From NCBI GenBank assembly GCA_028023455.1, contig JAQFVV010012497.1, positions 2,916,001 through 2,980,000 on the forward strand: a stretch of 64,000 nucleotides of DNA, written 5' to 3'. Below, one piece after another: positions 22,761-37,213 of the stretch (the first letter of the stretch is position 1; every line of letters starts with the position of its first letter). The notes under the pieces are model-generated. The model saw only the letters and a list, made by a program, of their open reading frames with translations, was not told where the DNA came from and did no database searches. The DNA comes from Epiperipatus broadwayi. Its lineage: Eukaryota; Onychophora; Udeonychophora; Euonychophora; Peripatidae. The translations under genes and the position numbers were made by a program.

Positions 22761-24150
22761 AGAAATATTACTTTTATTTATACCATATTTTTCAATCTTC
22801 AATTAAAATAGAAATGAATTTTTAGTTTATTTCCACAATTACTTTTATTTATATCTATCTCTATCAATTAATTTTTCACTTTTCTGGTTTGTAAAGTCAG
22901 TGTGAATTTAATTCACTTATTTTGTCTCTCTCCCTTTTATTTATATTCTTTTACTTTTCTATTTTCAGTTACCTAGACTAGGACAAAGTTTGATTTAGTA
23001 TTGGCCATACCACTAATCATTTTTTTGAAAGAATGATGATAATAGGATTGGGTGATCCTGCATTCAGATTTCATTCTTTAATTACATACACAATAATTTT
23101 GATTCCAAATATTTTTTTAAACTTTTTATTGTGTTCTCTCTGTTTTTCTGCGTTAGAGTGGGAATAATCATATTCAAGTGCTAATACAATAACTAATGCC
23201 CTCAGTAATAAACTAAAGAGTTAAATATTTCTGAAACAAAGCTCAATGTGTCAGTTATGAGCCATAAAAATTAAATATATTTTCCAAGTAACAAATAACT
23301 TGATTATTATTATGGTAACTGTTATTATCAAGCTCAAATTAGAATGACTAAAAACATCATAAATATATTAAAATAGTTGAAGTTTCAGCTTATTGTTTTT
23401 ACAAAACCACAAAAGAAATCATTACTGTTAGCAAATATAGAAGTTCTTGCTTGCTAATTTAGCATGCTCACATTATTGAACTTCAAATAAATTCTCATCA
23501 TTGTTATCCAAAGCTGTCATTATCTTCACTTAAAGAAAGACAATCTGAGTTACCTGTGAATGTGTCAGAGAATCTATAACCTTCAAATCTCCTATTATCC
23601 TTATCTAAGACAACCATGAATTGCATTGTTTTATTTAATATCTAAAATAATCATGATGTTTATAAATATCCAATGGGATAGTTACAATATGGTGAAGTTG
23701 AGATGAAGGATGCACTAATGAAAACAAAATATCTTGAAATTATTTCTACAATGTTATAATTATTAATCCTTCTGTAAAATGTTAAAAACATATAGAAACC
23801 AAATCTTATTTTCCATGTCAATGATGTAATAGAAAATTATTAAGATGCCAACATGGAATAATGATTCAGATATTTGATAATTTTAGCTCACCTGAGTAAT
23901 GGATGTTATTTGTGAAATTTATACATCGTTAGAAAGAGTGATCTGAATTTCATTGTTGATGGAATGTTGTGATAAGATAGAGTTAAGATGAGAAATGCAC
24001 TGATAAAAACAATACAATATATATGGTAATTTAAAATTATTAAAAGTGTATTTTAAAAAATTGGGTACAATCAAACAATTTTAAGATTAAAATTTTTTTA
24101 AAAAAGCTTTTAATTAATGCAAGAGAAAAAGTATAGAAAAAGTATTTGAA
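22761..24150. other. AT-rich filler with a weak long-period repeat
   Basis: GTTGAGATGAAGGATGCACT (about 23698) and GTTAAGATGAGAAATGCACT (about 23981) share flanking words, hinting at an old tandem duplication of about 285 bp. No gene seen. Confidence 0.4.
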
Positions 24151-25066
24151 ATTACATTTATATCGGCCTTTCAAGCCAATTGTGCAAACGCTTTGCGAGT
24201 GTTAAATAATAAATGAATACCCTCTGACCAATACAAGATATAGAATTTATGCAGGAATAAAAAGAATCCCTCTTATTCCTACGACTCAAATATTTATATA
24301 TGAGCAAATCTGAAGTACTGGCACAGAAGGCATGACGATAGAACGGTCACTTTAAATTACTATATACAATGTCTGAATGAATGACGCCGATGAAATTTTC
24401 TAGAATTTTCTAAACGTCATTCCAACTGAAACTTAATCATATATATAAATAAGCATTTATTTTTATAGCATCTGTATATAATTGTAATTACATTTATATC
24501 GGCCTTTCAAGCCAATTGTGCAAACGCTTTGCGAGTGTTAAATAATAAATGAATACCCTCTGACCAATACAAGATATAGAATTTATGCAGGAATAAAAAG
24601 AATCCCTTTTATTCCTATGACTCAAATATTTATATATGAGCAAATCTGGCACAATTGGCTTGAAAGGCCAATATAAATGTAATTACAATTATATACAGAT
24701 GCTATAAAAATAAATGCTTATTTATATATATGATTAAGTTTCAGTTGGAATAACGTTTAGTAAATTCTAGAAAATTTCATCGGCGTCATTCATTCAGACA
24801 TTGTATATAGTAATTTAAAGTGACCATTCTATCATCACGCCTTCTGTGCCAGTACTTCAGATTTGCTCATATATAAATATTTGAGTCGTAGGAATAAGAG
24901 GGATTCTTTTTATTCCTGCATAAATTCTATATCTTGTATTGGTCAGAGGGTATTCATTTATTATTTAACACTCGCAAAGCGTTTGCACAATTGGCTTGAA
25001 AGGCCGATATAAATGTAATTACAATTATATACAGACGCTATAAAAATAAATGCTTATTTATATATA
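24151..25066. repeat. 336-bp unit in tandem, then inverted: composite fold-back element
   Basis: A unit starts ATTACATTTATATCGGCC at 24151 and restarts at 24487 (period 336). The second copy breaks at about 24649 after GAGCAAATCT. From about 24648 the reverse complement appears: about 30 bases of the unit head, then a full inverted unit, then the start of another (ends about 25066). The two halves can pair almost throughout. Small internal palindromes are present, such as GCAAACGCTTTGC. No ORF. It looks like tandem non-autonomous repeats joined head to head. No hammerhead core was found. Confidence 0.8.
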
Positions 25067-26915
25067 AAAAGTATTTGAATAAAAAAAATGTTTAGTTTGA
25101 AAAACAATTAATAATTTTATTAAATAATTAATTTAATAATTATTTAGAGTTAATAAAAATTGCTGATTAACAAGTTCATTTATTGTCTAGATGGTCATAT
25201 GATAAAATTGTCTGGTTTTAAATTACAGAATTCAAGATAAGATCAATTAAAAATCAATAATGACTATTAATTAATGTAACTTATTGGTTTAGTGAACAGG
25301 AAATGCAGTATTAATATTGGTGCATGGGTGCAAAAAAGCAAACACACACACTAGTATAAAAATAGATACAATTAAAAATTAAAACACTTTCAGACTTTCA
25401 TACTTCTACTTCTTCACGTTTCATTTCATTTAAATTTTAATTATATTTCAGTTTTGAAATAAATTGTTTGGTTTTTATCTGATTATTTATTTGAAGTCAA
25501 TGATGCAGTTTAAAGTTTTATTGTTTATCATCTTCATGATAGAATAAAAGAACCAGTAAGTTATCTATACATTGTTTCTCCTTAAAAACATAGATTCAAT
25601 TGATTTATCAAACAATAATTCTAAAAGATGTTAAAGAAAATTTTAATAGCTTCTCAAAGAAGCCAAAGGAAAAATCATGAAAGGAAAAGTATATTGCTTC
25701 ATTGCTATATAACATTAGTTTAAATTCTGAACTTTGTTACAAAATTGTCTCTGACATGGTTTAACTAACTTTTAATTAGTCATTAATATTAACTATTTAC
25801 CACTAAAATAATCAATCTATGTATGCCAAGCTCAGATATAGAACGATGAATTTCTATAAGATTATTAAACCTATAAAAAAAGAAGCATTAACAATTATTT
25901 AAAATTGTTTTATAAAGTTATCATAAAAGACAAATTTATGAAAACTAATTTTTAAATTATCATAAAGAAAAGACTTTTCAAATTGTTTTATGTCAAAATG
26001 AATAACCTAACTATTCATTTCTAGTTCATTTATTTATTTAGTGATTTGAGTCATTTTTCTGAATTGTCTGTTGCTGATATTTAAAAACAAAAAAGGAAGA
26101 AATAACTACGCTTATATCATTCTAATTAATCGAGCTAAAAGTTAACTGATAATAACATAGCTGTTTAAAAAGCAATTTATAATCAAAATTATTTTATTAC
26201 TCCTCTGATTTTATTGCTATTAAAAAAAAATCCATTTTGAAATAAATTATTTGCCATTGGAATCATTTTCTGTCAACTCCTGTTATTTTACATGTGTGAA
26301 ATTATTGCAAACTTTTTCTCCAAAATATTTATATGTATATATGTATCTGCTCTACTTAATAAAGGACTGTGTATATATTTATATGTCACTACATGAAGAG
26401 TACAAAAGGACTGAAAAGAGATATTGTTCCTTATACAAAGGAAATAAACTATTTAATCTTTAAATGATATCATAATTATTATGTATATATATATATTATT
26501 TTAAAATTATTATAATCATTAACTTATAAGTGCTATATTATGATTATTATTAAATATTATATTATAAATATGTTTGTAAGAACAATGTTCCAGAGGTGAA
26601 ATTGGTAAGGTACACTGTTGAAGGTTGTTTTATGGGTTAATTTATTATTCCAAAGTTTTTATGAATGATTATTTAAAATATAAATTATTGTAGCCAGAGG
26701 TATAACAGCCTTGCATATATTTACAAAAAATATTTTATAAATGAAAGTGTTAAAAATATCCATATGTGTATAGAAATTTTAAACAGTTTATACATAGAGT
26801 ATTGCTACCATTATGCAATAACAGGGTTTGACAATATACATATAATCTTAAACTGAGTGAATGAATTATGTGCCTTTTTGTATGTGTGTGTGTGAGGTGA
26901 ACAATTATTCATATG

Positions 26916-26947
<32 letters not shown>

Positions 26948-28295
26948 CATCATCATCATCATCATCTCCATGCCTTTTATTATTAATAGTATTTTGGAGC
27001 AATTTTAAGTGAATATTGTATTACTTGTATGTGTATTTAGCTTCCTCCATGAGAGAGTGCTGCTCATTTGTATTAGATTTCTTTTATGCATATTTAGCCA
27101 CTCCATAAAGAGATTATGGCTCATGCATTAATAAACACTGCTGTGTTTAATCATATTTTTGCTAGCTTATAATTTCCTTGTTCACTATGCTTAGAATTTT
27201 AATGTTAGAATATATTTTGGTATATATCCACAGGCATATGCAGATTTACAATTTATTATTAGTTCTACTATAAATTTTAACTTCAAATATATTACCAATG
27301 CTGAGGCTCATAATTTCTCATTGCCCAACTTAGGTTTTGTTAAGGTTATAAGTTTATATGGATAATATTGGTTATTATTGTATTAATATTTGTTAAACAG
27401 CTCCATACTGAAATTTTAATACTATTTTGATTACATAAAGTGGAGAATATGTCATGGTAACCTGAACAATGGCATAGAGATATATTGTTTTATGTTAATG
27501 CATTGGGTTTAAAATAAAGATTGAATAAAATTGTAGAAATGGTTTTTAAGAAAGGTACACCAATGTATTAGTTAATAATATCTGTAAATCATAATAGTAA
27601 ATTAAAAGAAATAATCATAATTACTGTAAATAAATATTTTATTATATGGATTATTATATTGTAAATAAATATTATTAATTAAATATGCTTTTGTTTCATT
27701 GCCATTATAATATCATTGTATAAATATCAAAAAATCTATTTTAATAATATTCGCATTAATAATTATCTTAAAAATATATTTCAATAATCATATAGTATTT
27801 ATACATTCATTTTGCTTAATAATTATTTAATTATTTTACCTGCATTCTTGAAAGATAAATGTTATATTATTTGCTTCATTTCAAATCCACTTGTTATGTA
27901 TGTAGTGGACAGCATAAAAGATGCTCTTACTGCCCTCTACATTATTTTGATGTTGCTTATTCAAATTTATATCGGAAATATAAGATTTCTGTATTTTATG
28001 GTCAGTAGAAGTGAAATAATAATATTTTAATAATTGTAAAGTATTTAGGAATGTTTTTCAAGTTATTAATTATATATTACTTCAATATTTGAATATTCTG
28101 TTATTATATAATTTTATTTCTATTTTCTCAAAGTATTTAAGATTTCAAAATAAACTAAAAGAAATGTTAAATGTCCCGTACTTTGTTTAATAATAATAAC
28201 CATATTTTGTTAAGAAGTTAAAATATTACCATTAATATTTCGTTCTAATTGCATTTTATCCTGAATTTGAACCCTAAAATCCAAATATTTTAAGT
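25067..28295. other. AT-rich filler
   Basis: No gene recognised. A TTA/TCA compound microsatellite lies at 26917-26966 (listed separately). The short ORF at 26251-26463 has no recognisable features. Confidence 0.5.
26917..26966. repeat. compound microsatellite (TTA)n(TCA)n
   Basis: About ten TTA units followed by about seven ATC units. The reverse reading creates a D/N homopolymer ORF that is not a gene. Confidence 0.9.
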
Positions 28296-28520
28296 TTGAA
28301 AATAACCTATATTTAAGATAAATGTTTTTTTTAAAAGCATAAGATTGAGGTATATTAAATTTGCAAAGGAACTCATATTTGAGTTTAAGATATTTTAAAA
28401 TGTAAGGTGTGATATTTAAGATTGAAAAGAACCTATATTTGAGATAAATATATCTTAAGAATTAAGATCAAATATTTTGAATTATAAAAAAAGAACTTTG
28501 TATTTTAATAAATATATTTA
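28296..28520. repeat. degenerate tandem repeat, about 65-75 bp, four units
   Basis: Recurrent words TTGAAAATAACCTATATTTAAG, TTGCAAAGGAACTCATATTTG, TTGAAAAGAACCTATATTTG and AAAAAAAGAACTTTGTATTT come at regular spacing. Strongly diverged. Confidence 0.55.
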
Positions 28521-31217
28521 GCTGTGGTATTGTCTACAAGAGAACTCATACTCTGGAAGGGTGTTAAAAAATTCATGGCACATGGTGCCTGTGTGTAACC
28601 ATATATTACTGTTAGTTAACCTGTGACTTTATTCTTGTTTCATTAGGTTACATGATTGGTTTTTAGTGACCAATGTGGTGGGCTTGATTGTAAGGTTTCT
28701 CTTTTATCCACTACTCTTTGGTTGATCATTTGTTAGGGTACAATATATATAAAACAAAGCTAATATAGATTTAAAAATGTCATCAGTATTTTTAAAATAT
28801 GAAAGGATATTTGGCAATGTTTCTAATGCTAAAGAAATATTATTAGTTTGCACTAAATACAATGACAGGAAAATAAAAAAGAAAGATTCATTAGACTCAG
28901 TAATGAACAAAAAATCTAATAATTTTGAGTCATTTCAAAACACATACGCTTAAATGTATATTTTCATATTTTATTTTGAATACAATGCTTGACAAAGGTG
29001 CTCTTTGCACCAAAATTACATTGAAGTTACATTTAATGGTTTCAATATTTTCTCTATATATGAAGCAGTATTACCTTTAATTTATTGTATTTCACTAACA
29101 GAGTTATCATAGTTTTCTCATTTAAAGTTCAGTTTCAATTTTCACTTTTTAAACTCAGTCAGTAATTGAAAAAGTAAAAAAAAAAATCTAATTTAGAAAC
29201 ATTTCATTTGTTAATGACTTGAACATTAATAAGTCATTAACTTTACTAATCTCATTAATAAGTGATTAATTTGCTTTAGATAAATTATCAAATTTACTTG
29301 TAATAATCCTCATACTTTCAATTATTAATATTTTTTAACACAGATTTTGTAAGAAAATCTCTAAGCCACAATTCTATTCATTATGTTTAAATGTAAAGAT
29401 TGATTAATAAATTTAATTTCATTAAACCTAATGGACTATCTTATAAACAATGCATGTAGGTGCATATTCTAGAGCTGTCATAGATACAAGTAAGAAACTT
29501 GGTAATGGGAAAGCCGAGATTATTTTTTAGAGAAGAACTGATTTAAGAAAGCATGCATCATTAATAGATTAATTATATATATATATTGTGCAATCGCAAA
29601 TGTTCTGCGTGCTTACTTGAAGCAAAAGTTAAGTAAACTTATGTGGTCTTCACATATAATTGAACATTTTTACTTTATTAAAAAGAATAATGAATGTTAA
29701 ATAATATAATACTTAGAAGTACAGCTATTAATTAAAGTTAAAATGTAAAAAAAAACTAACTAATCAAATATAACAAATTTAATATGGTTCTGCAAAATTT
29801 ATCAACATTAGTTTACTTACAGTTTTAAAAAGATTATAAAGATTGTTTATAAAATATGATTTGTTTTTGTTTTTATTATGAAAGAAAAAATGGAATATGA
29901 AATTCACCCATGTTTTTTATTTGTAAAAGGATTAACTTCTTAGTAAGCTAATTAAAAATAATTCACTTATTTTATAAATAAAAAAGGAATCAAACGGGTT
30001 ATAATTGAATTGTTTAATCTTTAAAGAAACAGTTAAGTGCAGAAAAAAATATTGTTTATTAAAAAATAAGAATTTGTTGCTTGAACTTGATTATGTCATG
30101 AATTGTGAAAAGTATTTAAGGCTGAATTTAATAACAGTAATAGGCGGTTTCTATGCAAGTTATTTTTAACTAAACTCAGTAAAGTTAAAAGACTTTGGGA
30201 ATAGAAAAGACTATCATAGCACTGTGGAAATTTTTCATTCTGTTATTGGCAATTCAAGAATGATGTACTAAACTAAACAAGTGTTTTGTGTCAATACAAT
30301 AGAATGTAAGCACATTGTGAAAATTTCCTTGAAACCTTTTTAATCAAATTTTGTTGAATCTTCCAAATAACCCAGCCTGAGTTTAAATATCTTTCCTCAA
30401 TTATAGATTTATCTGATCAATAGCAAATACTTTCTGTCAATATTTGCATAGAAATCAGAATTATATGCATTAAGAAGAAAAATAAAATATCAAGTTAAGG
30501 TTTTAAAATTTGGAAAGGATCAAAGACAAATGAGGAGGAACCCCCAAATAATCGGAATTGTTCTATGATATGTGTGCCTATTGTTATATATATTTTTGCT
30601 GTTTCATACTTCTTACAGGAACCCTTCTGCATCAATCTGCCAAATGATGTTGCTATATAAAATTGTGAATTCATGTAGCACATGTTTTTCTGAATTGCAT
30701 TTCGAATATTTACCTTTTTTTTTTTAGAGTGGTTAAAATGTTCAAATTAATGCTGATTTTTTTTTTATGCAACAGCATTTTTCTCTTAAATTTAGTTCTT
30801 AATGGTCAGACATTTTATCTGCAAATTCTGAAACATTTATGCGATGCAGTAAAATGTAAACCTCCTATTTTGTGCAAGATTCAAATGGATAATCTACTTC
30901 TTCATGTTTTCATTTATCATAAATAGGATTACCTCATAATCATCAACTGCTGAAAACCATGATTTTTTCCTATATTTTCATTTAGATATAGCTTCTATAT
31001 TTATGAAGATATTATCTGCTATATTTATAAATTTGCAGAAAAATATTAGTTTATTTACTGGTAAATGGGTTAAAGTAATAAAGCAGTTTATAAGTCTCTA
31101 TAAAATATTTTGTTTAATTTATAATAAATCATTTTTATGTACATAACTTTATGCTGATATTAATTATTTATAAATTGTCAATTGTTAAATATTGGATCAA
31201 TTACTAAATGTGTAATT
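28521..31217. other. AT-rich filler with two TA-run junctions
   Basis: GGGTACA directly precedes ATATATAT near 28742, and TGTGCAATCG directly follows a TA run at 29587. Both fit LTR ends planted in TA runs, but I could not pair either with a second end. No gene recognised. Confidence 0.4.
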
Positions 31218-31366
31218 CATCATCATCATCATCAACCATTATCAATCCACTGCAGGATGAAGATCTCTCCAAGTTTAATCCATCTCCGATCTTTAGCTTC
31301 ACTTCTCCACATCACCCTGCACACTTTCTTAATTCATCCATCCATCTCACATGTGGTCTCTTTCTG
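31218..31366 (-). mobile_element. short RTE LINE 3' fragment
   Basis: CATCATCATCATCATCAACC, then TATCAATCCACTGCAGGATG and CATCCATCTCACATGTGGTC: the reverse complement of about 18375-18535 with few changes, so a young, severely 5'-truncated insertion. The ORFs here are antisense readings. Confidence 0.9.
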
Positions 31367-32426
31367 AATCTAATGTGTAATTATCAAAGCTATATGTTAG
31401 TAATATTTTCAAAATAATGCAGATGTAATAAATGGTAGTTTATTTTATTTTATAGACATCACATTTTAATACAGATTATAAAATAAATAATCTACATTAT
31501 TTAATGATATTTATAATTTTAAATAATGATTGTTTAAATAATGATAAATATTTATTTTATATATATGGAATTTGACTGATAATGTATGTATTGGTAACTG
31601 AGATATTATTTATATGTTTAGCTTAATATTATTTAGTTCCAGTTATAAATTTCCTATGGCTTCATTTTATAATGATTTTGTTTTTGTAGTGAATACTTTT
31701 TTAATTGTGGATAAAGTTTATATCTTTATAAATAATATGTCTACAATGATGAATTAATATTTAAATATTTGATATATAAAGTTTTAAGAGTAGTTGTTAT
31801 TTTATTCCATTACCTAGAATATTGTAGTAGAGAGTTAAGCTTATATATAACAAAAATTTTACCCATTTCTTAATTTTGCAGTCCTCAGTATATTGGTTAC
31901 TATAATACTAGGTATTGAGATAAGGATAGCTTGGTTTGTTTTGGCAATGTCTCAGATTGTTGGTCATACATATGTTTGTTGATTTTGATATATTAATTTA
32001 GATATTGGTAACTATTGCAATGACATTATTGTTATTTTATTTTTTAAAATAAATTATTTTGTTTAATAATAAATTATTTTAGATTATTTTGTTTCCTTTA
32101 TTACTGACTATTACTACAATTATAAAATTCAAAATATTGATATGTCAAATTAATAAATGTCCAAATGAAAATCATGCTGGGTAAACTTGTCTTTTATTTT
32201 AAGATTTATTATTCATTGAAACAGTTTCATTTTTTAATTCATAACTTCCCACTATTTGTTTGTAATTATGACTTTAAACTTAATTTCTTTCTTTGATATT
32301 TTCTTATGTTAATTATCAATATTAAATTACATTGGTCATTGGAAAAGAATTCTAGATTTATTATCTACACTTTTTAGTAATGTTACTTATGAAAGTATTT
32401 ATCCATTGCAATATATATATATATAT
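31367..32426. other. AT-rich filler
   Basis: No feature recognised. It ends in a TA run (about 32409-32426) that abuts the LTR start. Confidence 0.5.
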
Positions 32427-35400
32427 TGTGATCTTAAGCTTTGTCAGAAACTAAATGCTAAATCAAATTTTGTGCCAAGACATTTACATTTTTTTAATAT
32501 AGTTTACTTCTGTCATTAATAGATTTTTATTAGTGCTTTATAATGCCATAATTTTGCATAGAAAAGTTACTGTATCAACAATTTTATAGATTGTATAGCT
32601 ATAAAATAAAATTTATATAGCTTAAATTATAATAATTGTTAAGCTTAAATAAATGTTTACCATGCTAAAATCTTTAAATTTTTTAATTTCTGGTAATGTA
32701 GATGATAAATAATGTGTTTTAAGTTAATAATGCTAATTTAATCATGATTTAATCATTTTTCCAAAAACTTGTACTAATTTTGAGATTAAGAAATCAGGTT
32801 CAAATCATATTTTGGTCTGCTGGGACATAAACTCACACTATAATATTTCAATTTATTTTAGTTTTAACACATAATATTCTAGTTATATATTTTAAATTTA
32901 TTTGTATAGAAAGAGTTTAATAAAGGTAATAATTAAAGATAGAATTTTAAAAGCTATGGATAAATGAATGTTGAATGAATGAATAAATATATTTTTACAT
33001 TTTTTATTTTTAAAATATTTTTATAATTTTAAAATTTATATTCTGAGAAACTTGTCTAGAGTTAAACAATGATAAATAAATATATTAAATATTATCAGTA
33101 ATATTTGTTTTATTTTTTGATACAATGTAAATTTCATTATGTAATATTTTATTTATAATATCCTAGTGTCTGTAATTTTTAAGTAATTATTTTATTTGCA
33201 ACCAGGAAGTGTTTCTAATTAACTTTTAATTGTCTAAACAAAAGCTGATTTATTTTTAAAGTTTGAATATTCGTTAGAATTTTACTTGCCAACCTTGTCT
33301 AGTTACATTAGATCAGGGATTCAGACCAATTAGTGGAAGGGTGCAAAGGTTAAAAGACTAATGATAAGTATTGTAAAGTTAATTACATGAATACTACTAT
33401 AAATAGGGTGAAAATGATACCTGACTGGCTCTCCTCGATCTGGTTCAATTTTAGTTTTATTTGTAGCAGTTGAATTTTAAATACTCCAGTTAAATTTTAA
33501 AAGTGTAATTTTCTTTAAATTTTATTATTTTTATCTTAAGTATGATATGCTATACTACAATACCTAGTCACAAGTATCTGAATTGAAACACCAAAGAAAC
33601 TGAAATCTTCATTTTCCAGTCAGCTTCAATGTACATTTGAAGTTCTGCTTTAAATTTAAATTTGCCACAACATATTTAAACTTCTTAGTAGTAATAATGA
33701 TATTATTAAAACATTAATAATTTCCTGATATTTTACTTAAAATACTTGTTTCATATTAAATATTATTCAGAATTTGTTAACTTTTAGTAAAGAACTTTTA
33801 ATTCAGGATAGATACATTTTATTATGACAAATATGTTTTATCAAATGTTTTAAAAGAAATTGTTTTAAGCCTATAAAAGATATTTAATTTTTTTATAATA
33901 ATATTTGACTTCTATGAATAATTTAATTGGACTGTATTATAATAAAAGACATTATATTGCTAATTGAAAAACAGCATGAAAGAATTTATTTATTATGACT
34001 GTTTTTATTTTCTCCCCTTTTGAAGGGAAGAAATTATTTTCTCAATGTGGTGTAAAAAAAGCAACTTGCAAGAAAATGTTTAATAAATATTAGGTGAAAT
34101 TTAAAAGTTTTCATTTGGTAAAAGAAAATATATAATGTACTTGCAAAAATAACTCTATTTAAATGAATCTAAATGAGTTTTCTGTATTGAAATATTTTAT
34201 AATGCCTGCAATAATATTTTAAGACTTGTGAACTTTCTTTTTTCTCCCCAAGTGTAACTATATAAATTATTCTGGCATAAATATAACATTTAAAATTAAG
34301 TATTTTTCTCCTGCTAAATACTTTTATGATTTTGGATAAATATGATTTAGAAAAGCATTCTCCTGCAAAATATTTTCTTTATTACATATAATAAATTAAG
34401 ATAATTTGTTTTGATAGATGAATTTGAAAATTTGAATTTAAATACTAGTGAACTATTTATTGCAACTTAATAAACATATATCATAATTTAAATTTGTGGA
34501 TACTTGTGTGAATGGCCATAAATTTATCTTATTATTTGCTAGCATATTTTCTGAAATTTTCACTAAGGAAATCAGAAAGTGCTTTCATGTTTTATAGTTT
34601 ATATTCTAATTTTGATATTTAAATTATATTGCATTTTATGATGAATATATTAGCTGTCTGCAAGAATTTGTTGACCAATATTTGCATTACAGTGTAATGG
34701 TTATTGAAAGAAGAAAGCTGAAGAAAATTATTTAATTTAAATGATAACAGTTAAATTTATTTGTATTATGACTTTGTATATCATGTTTTATTTCAGGTGC
34801 ATATTATTTTCATATTATATGCTATATTTTGAAATGTTTTAAGTTAAAGTTTTCAGAATAGTAATTTATTATATTTGCATATTTTAAAATAGTATGTATT
34901 CTTTTTACATATGAATTATTTATTATAAAGGTATACTGTTGTGCTATAAGCAGAATAAGTAGATGTATGTTTCTATTATTTATTTTGTTTATTTATTGCC
35001 TAATATTAATGGAGCCATATTTGCCATTAGTTATTATTATTTATTGTCTTTCAGCATTGGTCTCTCTTTTATCATCTAGCTAAATGATTTTTAAAAGAAA
35101 TGGTAACTTAGTCTCTTATTCTCTTACTGGAATATATTTTAAAAGAAATAATAGCCTTAGTCTTTCTATTATCCTTTTTGTTTGCTAGTGTATATATGCT
35201 CATATGCATATATTTTGGAGATAGAAGCTTAGACTCTCTTTATTTTAAGGCAATTCCTATTTAATATTTTCTCCCTGATGTGCATTGTGATTATTTTTCC
35301 TGACTAGTGATAAAATTGTAGATCCTTTATTAAGCCCTCAAAAGTAGATACATTTTTAAGAGCTATGTCATTATACTTTTCACTTTGCCTTATTTAATTA

Positions 35401-37200
35401 TTTGAAGATAGGTTTTATTGATAGTTTGTATTATGTTTAGTAAAGCATGTGTAATATTTAAACATGGCTTTATCTGGCATTTTAAGGGTTTTATCAAAAT
35501 AGTAAAGAATTCTACATTACCTCTATATCATTCTTGATTGGCTTAGATGTGAATAATTTATTATAGTCATGTAATTCCTATATTTGAGCTTTCCTTATAA
35601 TGAGAACAAAATATGATAAATAACTAATTTAAAAATTTTGAAGTGTATTTAAGCATAAATAGAAAATATACACCTATCCTTTAATGCCTTCATTACTGGG
35701 TTGGTACGCTTTTACTATTATTGAATAGGTTAAATATTCATAAAAGAAACACTACTTATATAAAAAGGTTATCATTGTGTGAATGTATTGAGAAGTGAGA
35801 ATGTTTTGATAATTAAAGTTGATTTTAATTTGCTGGATTACTAGGTTTAATCCAATTTAATTTTTTTTATAAAACATAATGTAAATTTTTAATCCTTCTA
35901 TCATAAATTTTGAGGAAGTAACATTATGAAAACCTTTGACATTGTGGACCCAAATATAGATTATTTTGTAATTTTGTATTTGTTTTTCTGTAGAATAAAT
36001 ATTTGTTTTTGTTTTTTAAGAAATTCCCCATAGTCGTTTGTTCCCATCATTCTACTTATCAACCTAAAATCATCCCACATATTGACTAGAAATCTAAATA
36101 CTTATAAAATATTATAAATTACTTTAAGCATATTTGATGAAAGAGTACATAAACAATAAAACTAATAAATGTCACTTTAGTGAATTATTTAAATATTATA
36201 ATCAAATCAAAGAAAGATATATTTTGCTTAATAAAAAATTATAATTTGATTTATCACTTTGGATCACTTTAACTAATTTGAATTGCTTAGTTGAAATCAC
36301 TATATTAATTTTAAAATCATTTTCATATTTAAAAATCATATTTATTATTCTGTGATAAAATTTAATTTATAAGAACCTAGTTCATATTTATAAGATATTT
36401 AAATAGATTTATTCTAGGATGTTTAGAATAGTTATTAAATCCCCTACCGTTTCTTAATATCTGAGTATAATTCTAGATTATTCATTATCTTATTCTAAAA
36501 TTAATAAATCATGTTTTATTTTATTTAAGTTAGCAATAGTATTGTTATTATCATAATTATAATAAGGCATTAGCTTAGGGAATGCCCTGATTTGTTTCAC
36601 AAACGATATTATTCAAATTTATTTTGATAATGAAAAAAATACATTCAAAAGATGAATCTTAAGTGGCATAGATTTTCAAATATCATTTAAAATTTTATAA
36701 GAATTAAATAATGTGTTTATTTAATTAAAGCAATGAAATGCTTAGAAGATAGATATAAAAATTGGTAGTTGTAGTAGATCTTTGTAGAAGAAAGAAATTT
36801 AAATGTAACCTCAATGACATATGTTCACAATACTAAGAGTTTTGTATTTATACTACAGTGAGTTGAGATATCTCCTCCTCTTGAGTTATTAATGATGTTG
36901 CTTCATATTTTTGTAATATTTTATTATAATGCTTATACCTATGCATCTTTTTATTATAGCATATGGCATTTGTATTATAAACATACTGAGCTTAGCCATG
37001 GCATGATATTTTAGCTTATACTTTGTGCAGCATTGTTGTTACTGCTGTTCATTTCGTTAGCTGATTTTGTCTCTTTTGTAGGTTACAATTATTGTTTAAC
37101 TAAGGTCGAGTGTATTTTCCTTTGTATTCATAAAGAATTGACCACCTGAAGTTGGTTATGCCTCAGATTATTCATGTTTGCACCTCTTTTGTAGGTTACA
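32427..37200 (+). mobile_element. candidate 5' LTR, about 4.8 kb
   Basis: Starts TGTGATCTTAAGC directly after a TA run and ends GGTTACA at 37200, giving the TG...CA ends of an LTR. Its first ~196 bp (to about 32622) and its last part (about 37046-37186) both match, in order, the block at 39659-39998 behind the internal region. A TATA box lies at 33398. The middle 4.4 kb is absent from the 3' copy. Either the LTR is really this long and the 3' copy is internally deleted, or this copy holds a later insertion. Confidence 0.55.
33398..33406 (+). promoter_or_regulatory. TATA box of the long LTR
   Basis: TATAAATAG, followed about 30 nt later by CTGACTGGCTCTCCTCGATC, a locally GC-richer stretch. 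It lies 971 bp from the LTR start. Confidence 0.45.
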
Positions 37201-37202
37201 GT

Positions 37203-37213
37203 TTGGTGCCCAA
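37203..37213 (+). promoter_or_regulatory. primer-binding-site-like motif
   Basis: TTGGTGCCCAA two bases after the LTR end. PBS elements begin TGG and usually sit within a few bases of the LTR. The tRNA was not identified. Confidence 0.4.

Noticed and set aside
24151-25066. Hammerhead ribozyme in the 336-bp unit
   Set aside because: I looked on both strands for CUGANGA followed by GAAA with a pairing stem II. Only partial words such as CTGAATGA and CCGATGAAA occur, without the right stems.
26811-27002. Minus-strand ORF with Asp/Asn runs
   Set aside because: Read from the (TTA)n(TCA)n microsatellite.
28777-28953. 58-codon plus-strand ORF, Lys/Ser/Asn-rich
   Set aside because: No family feature, no splice or promoter signal; expected by chance in sequence of this length.
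30495-30926. Possible exons around an acceptor-like CTTCTTACAG
   Set aside because: Neither adjoining frame shows a protein family, and no donor fits.
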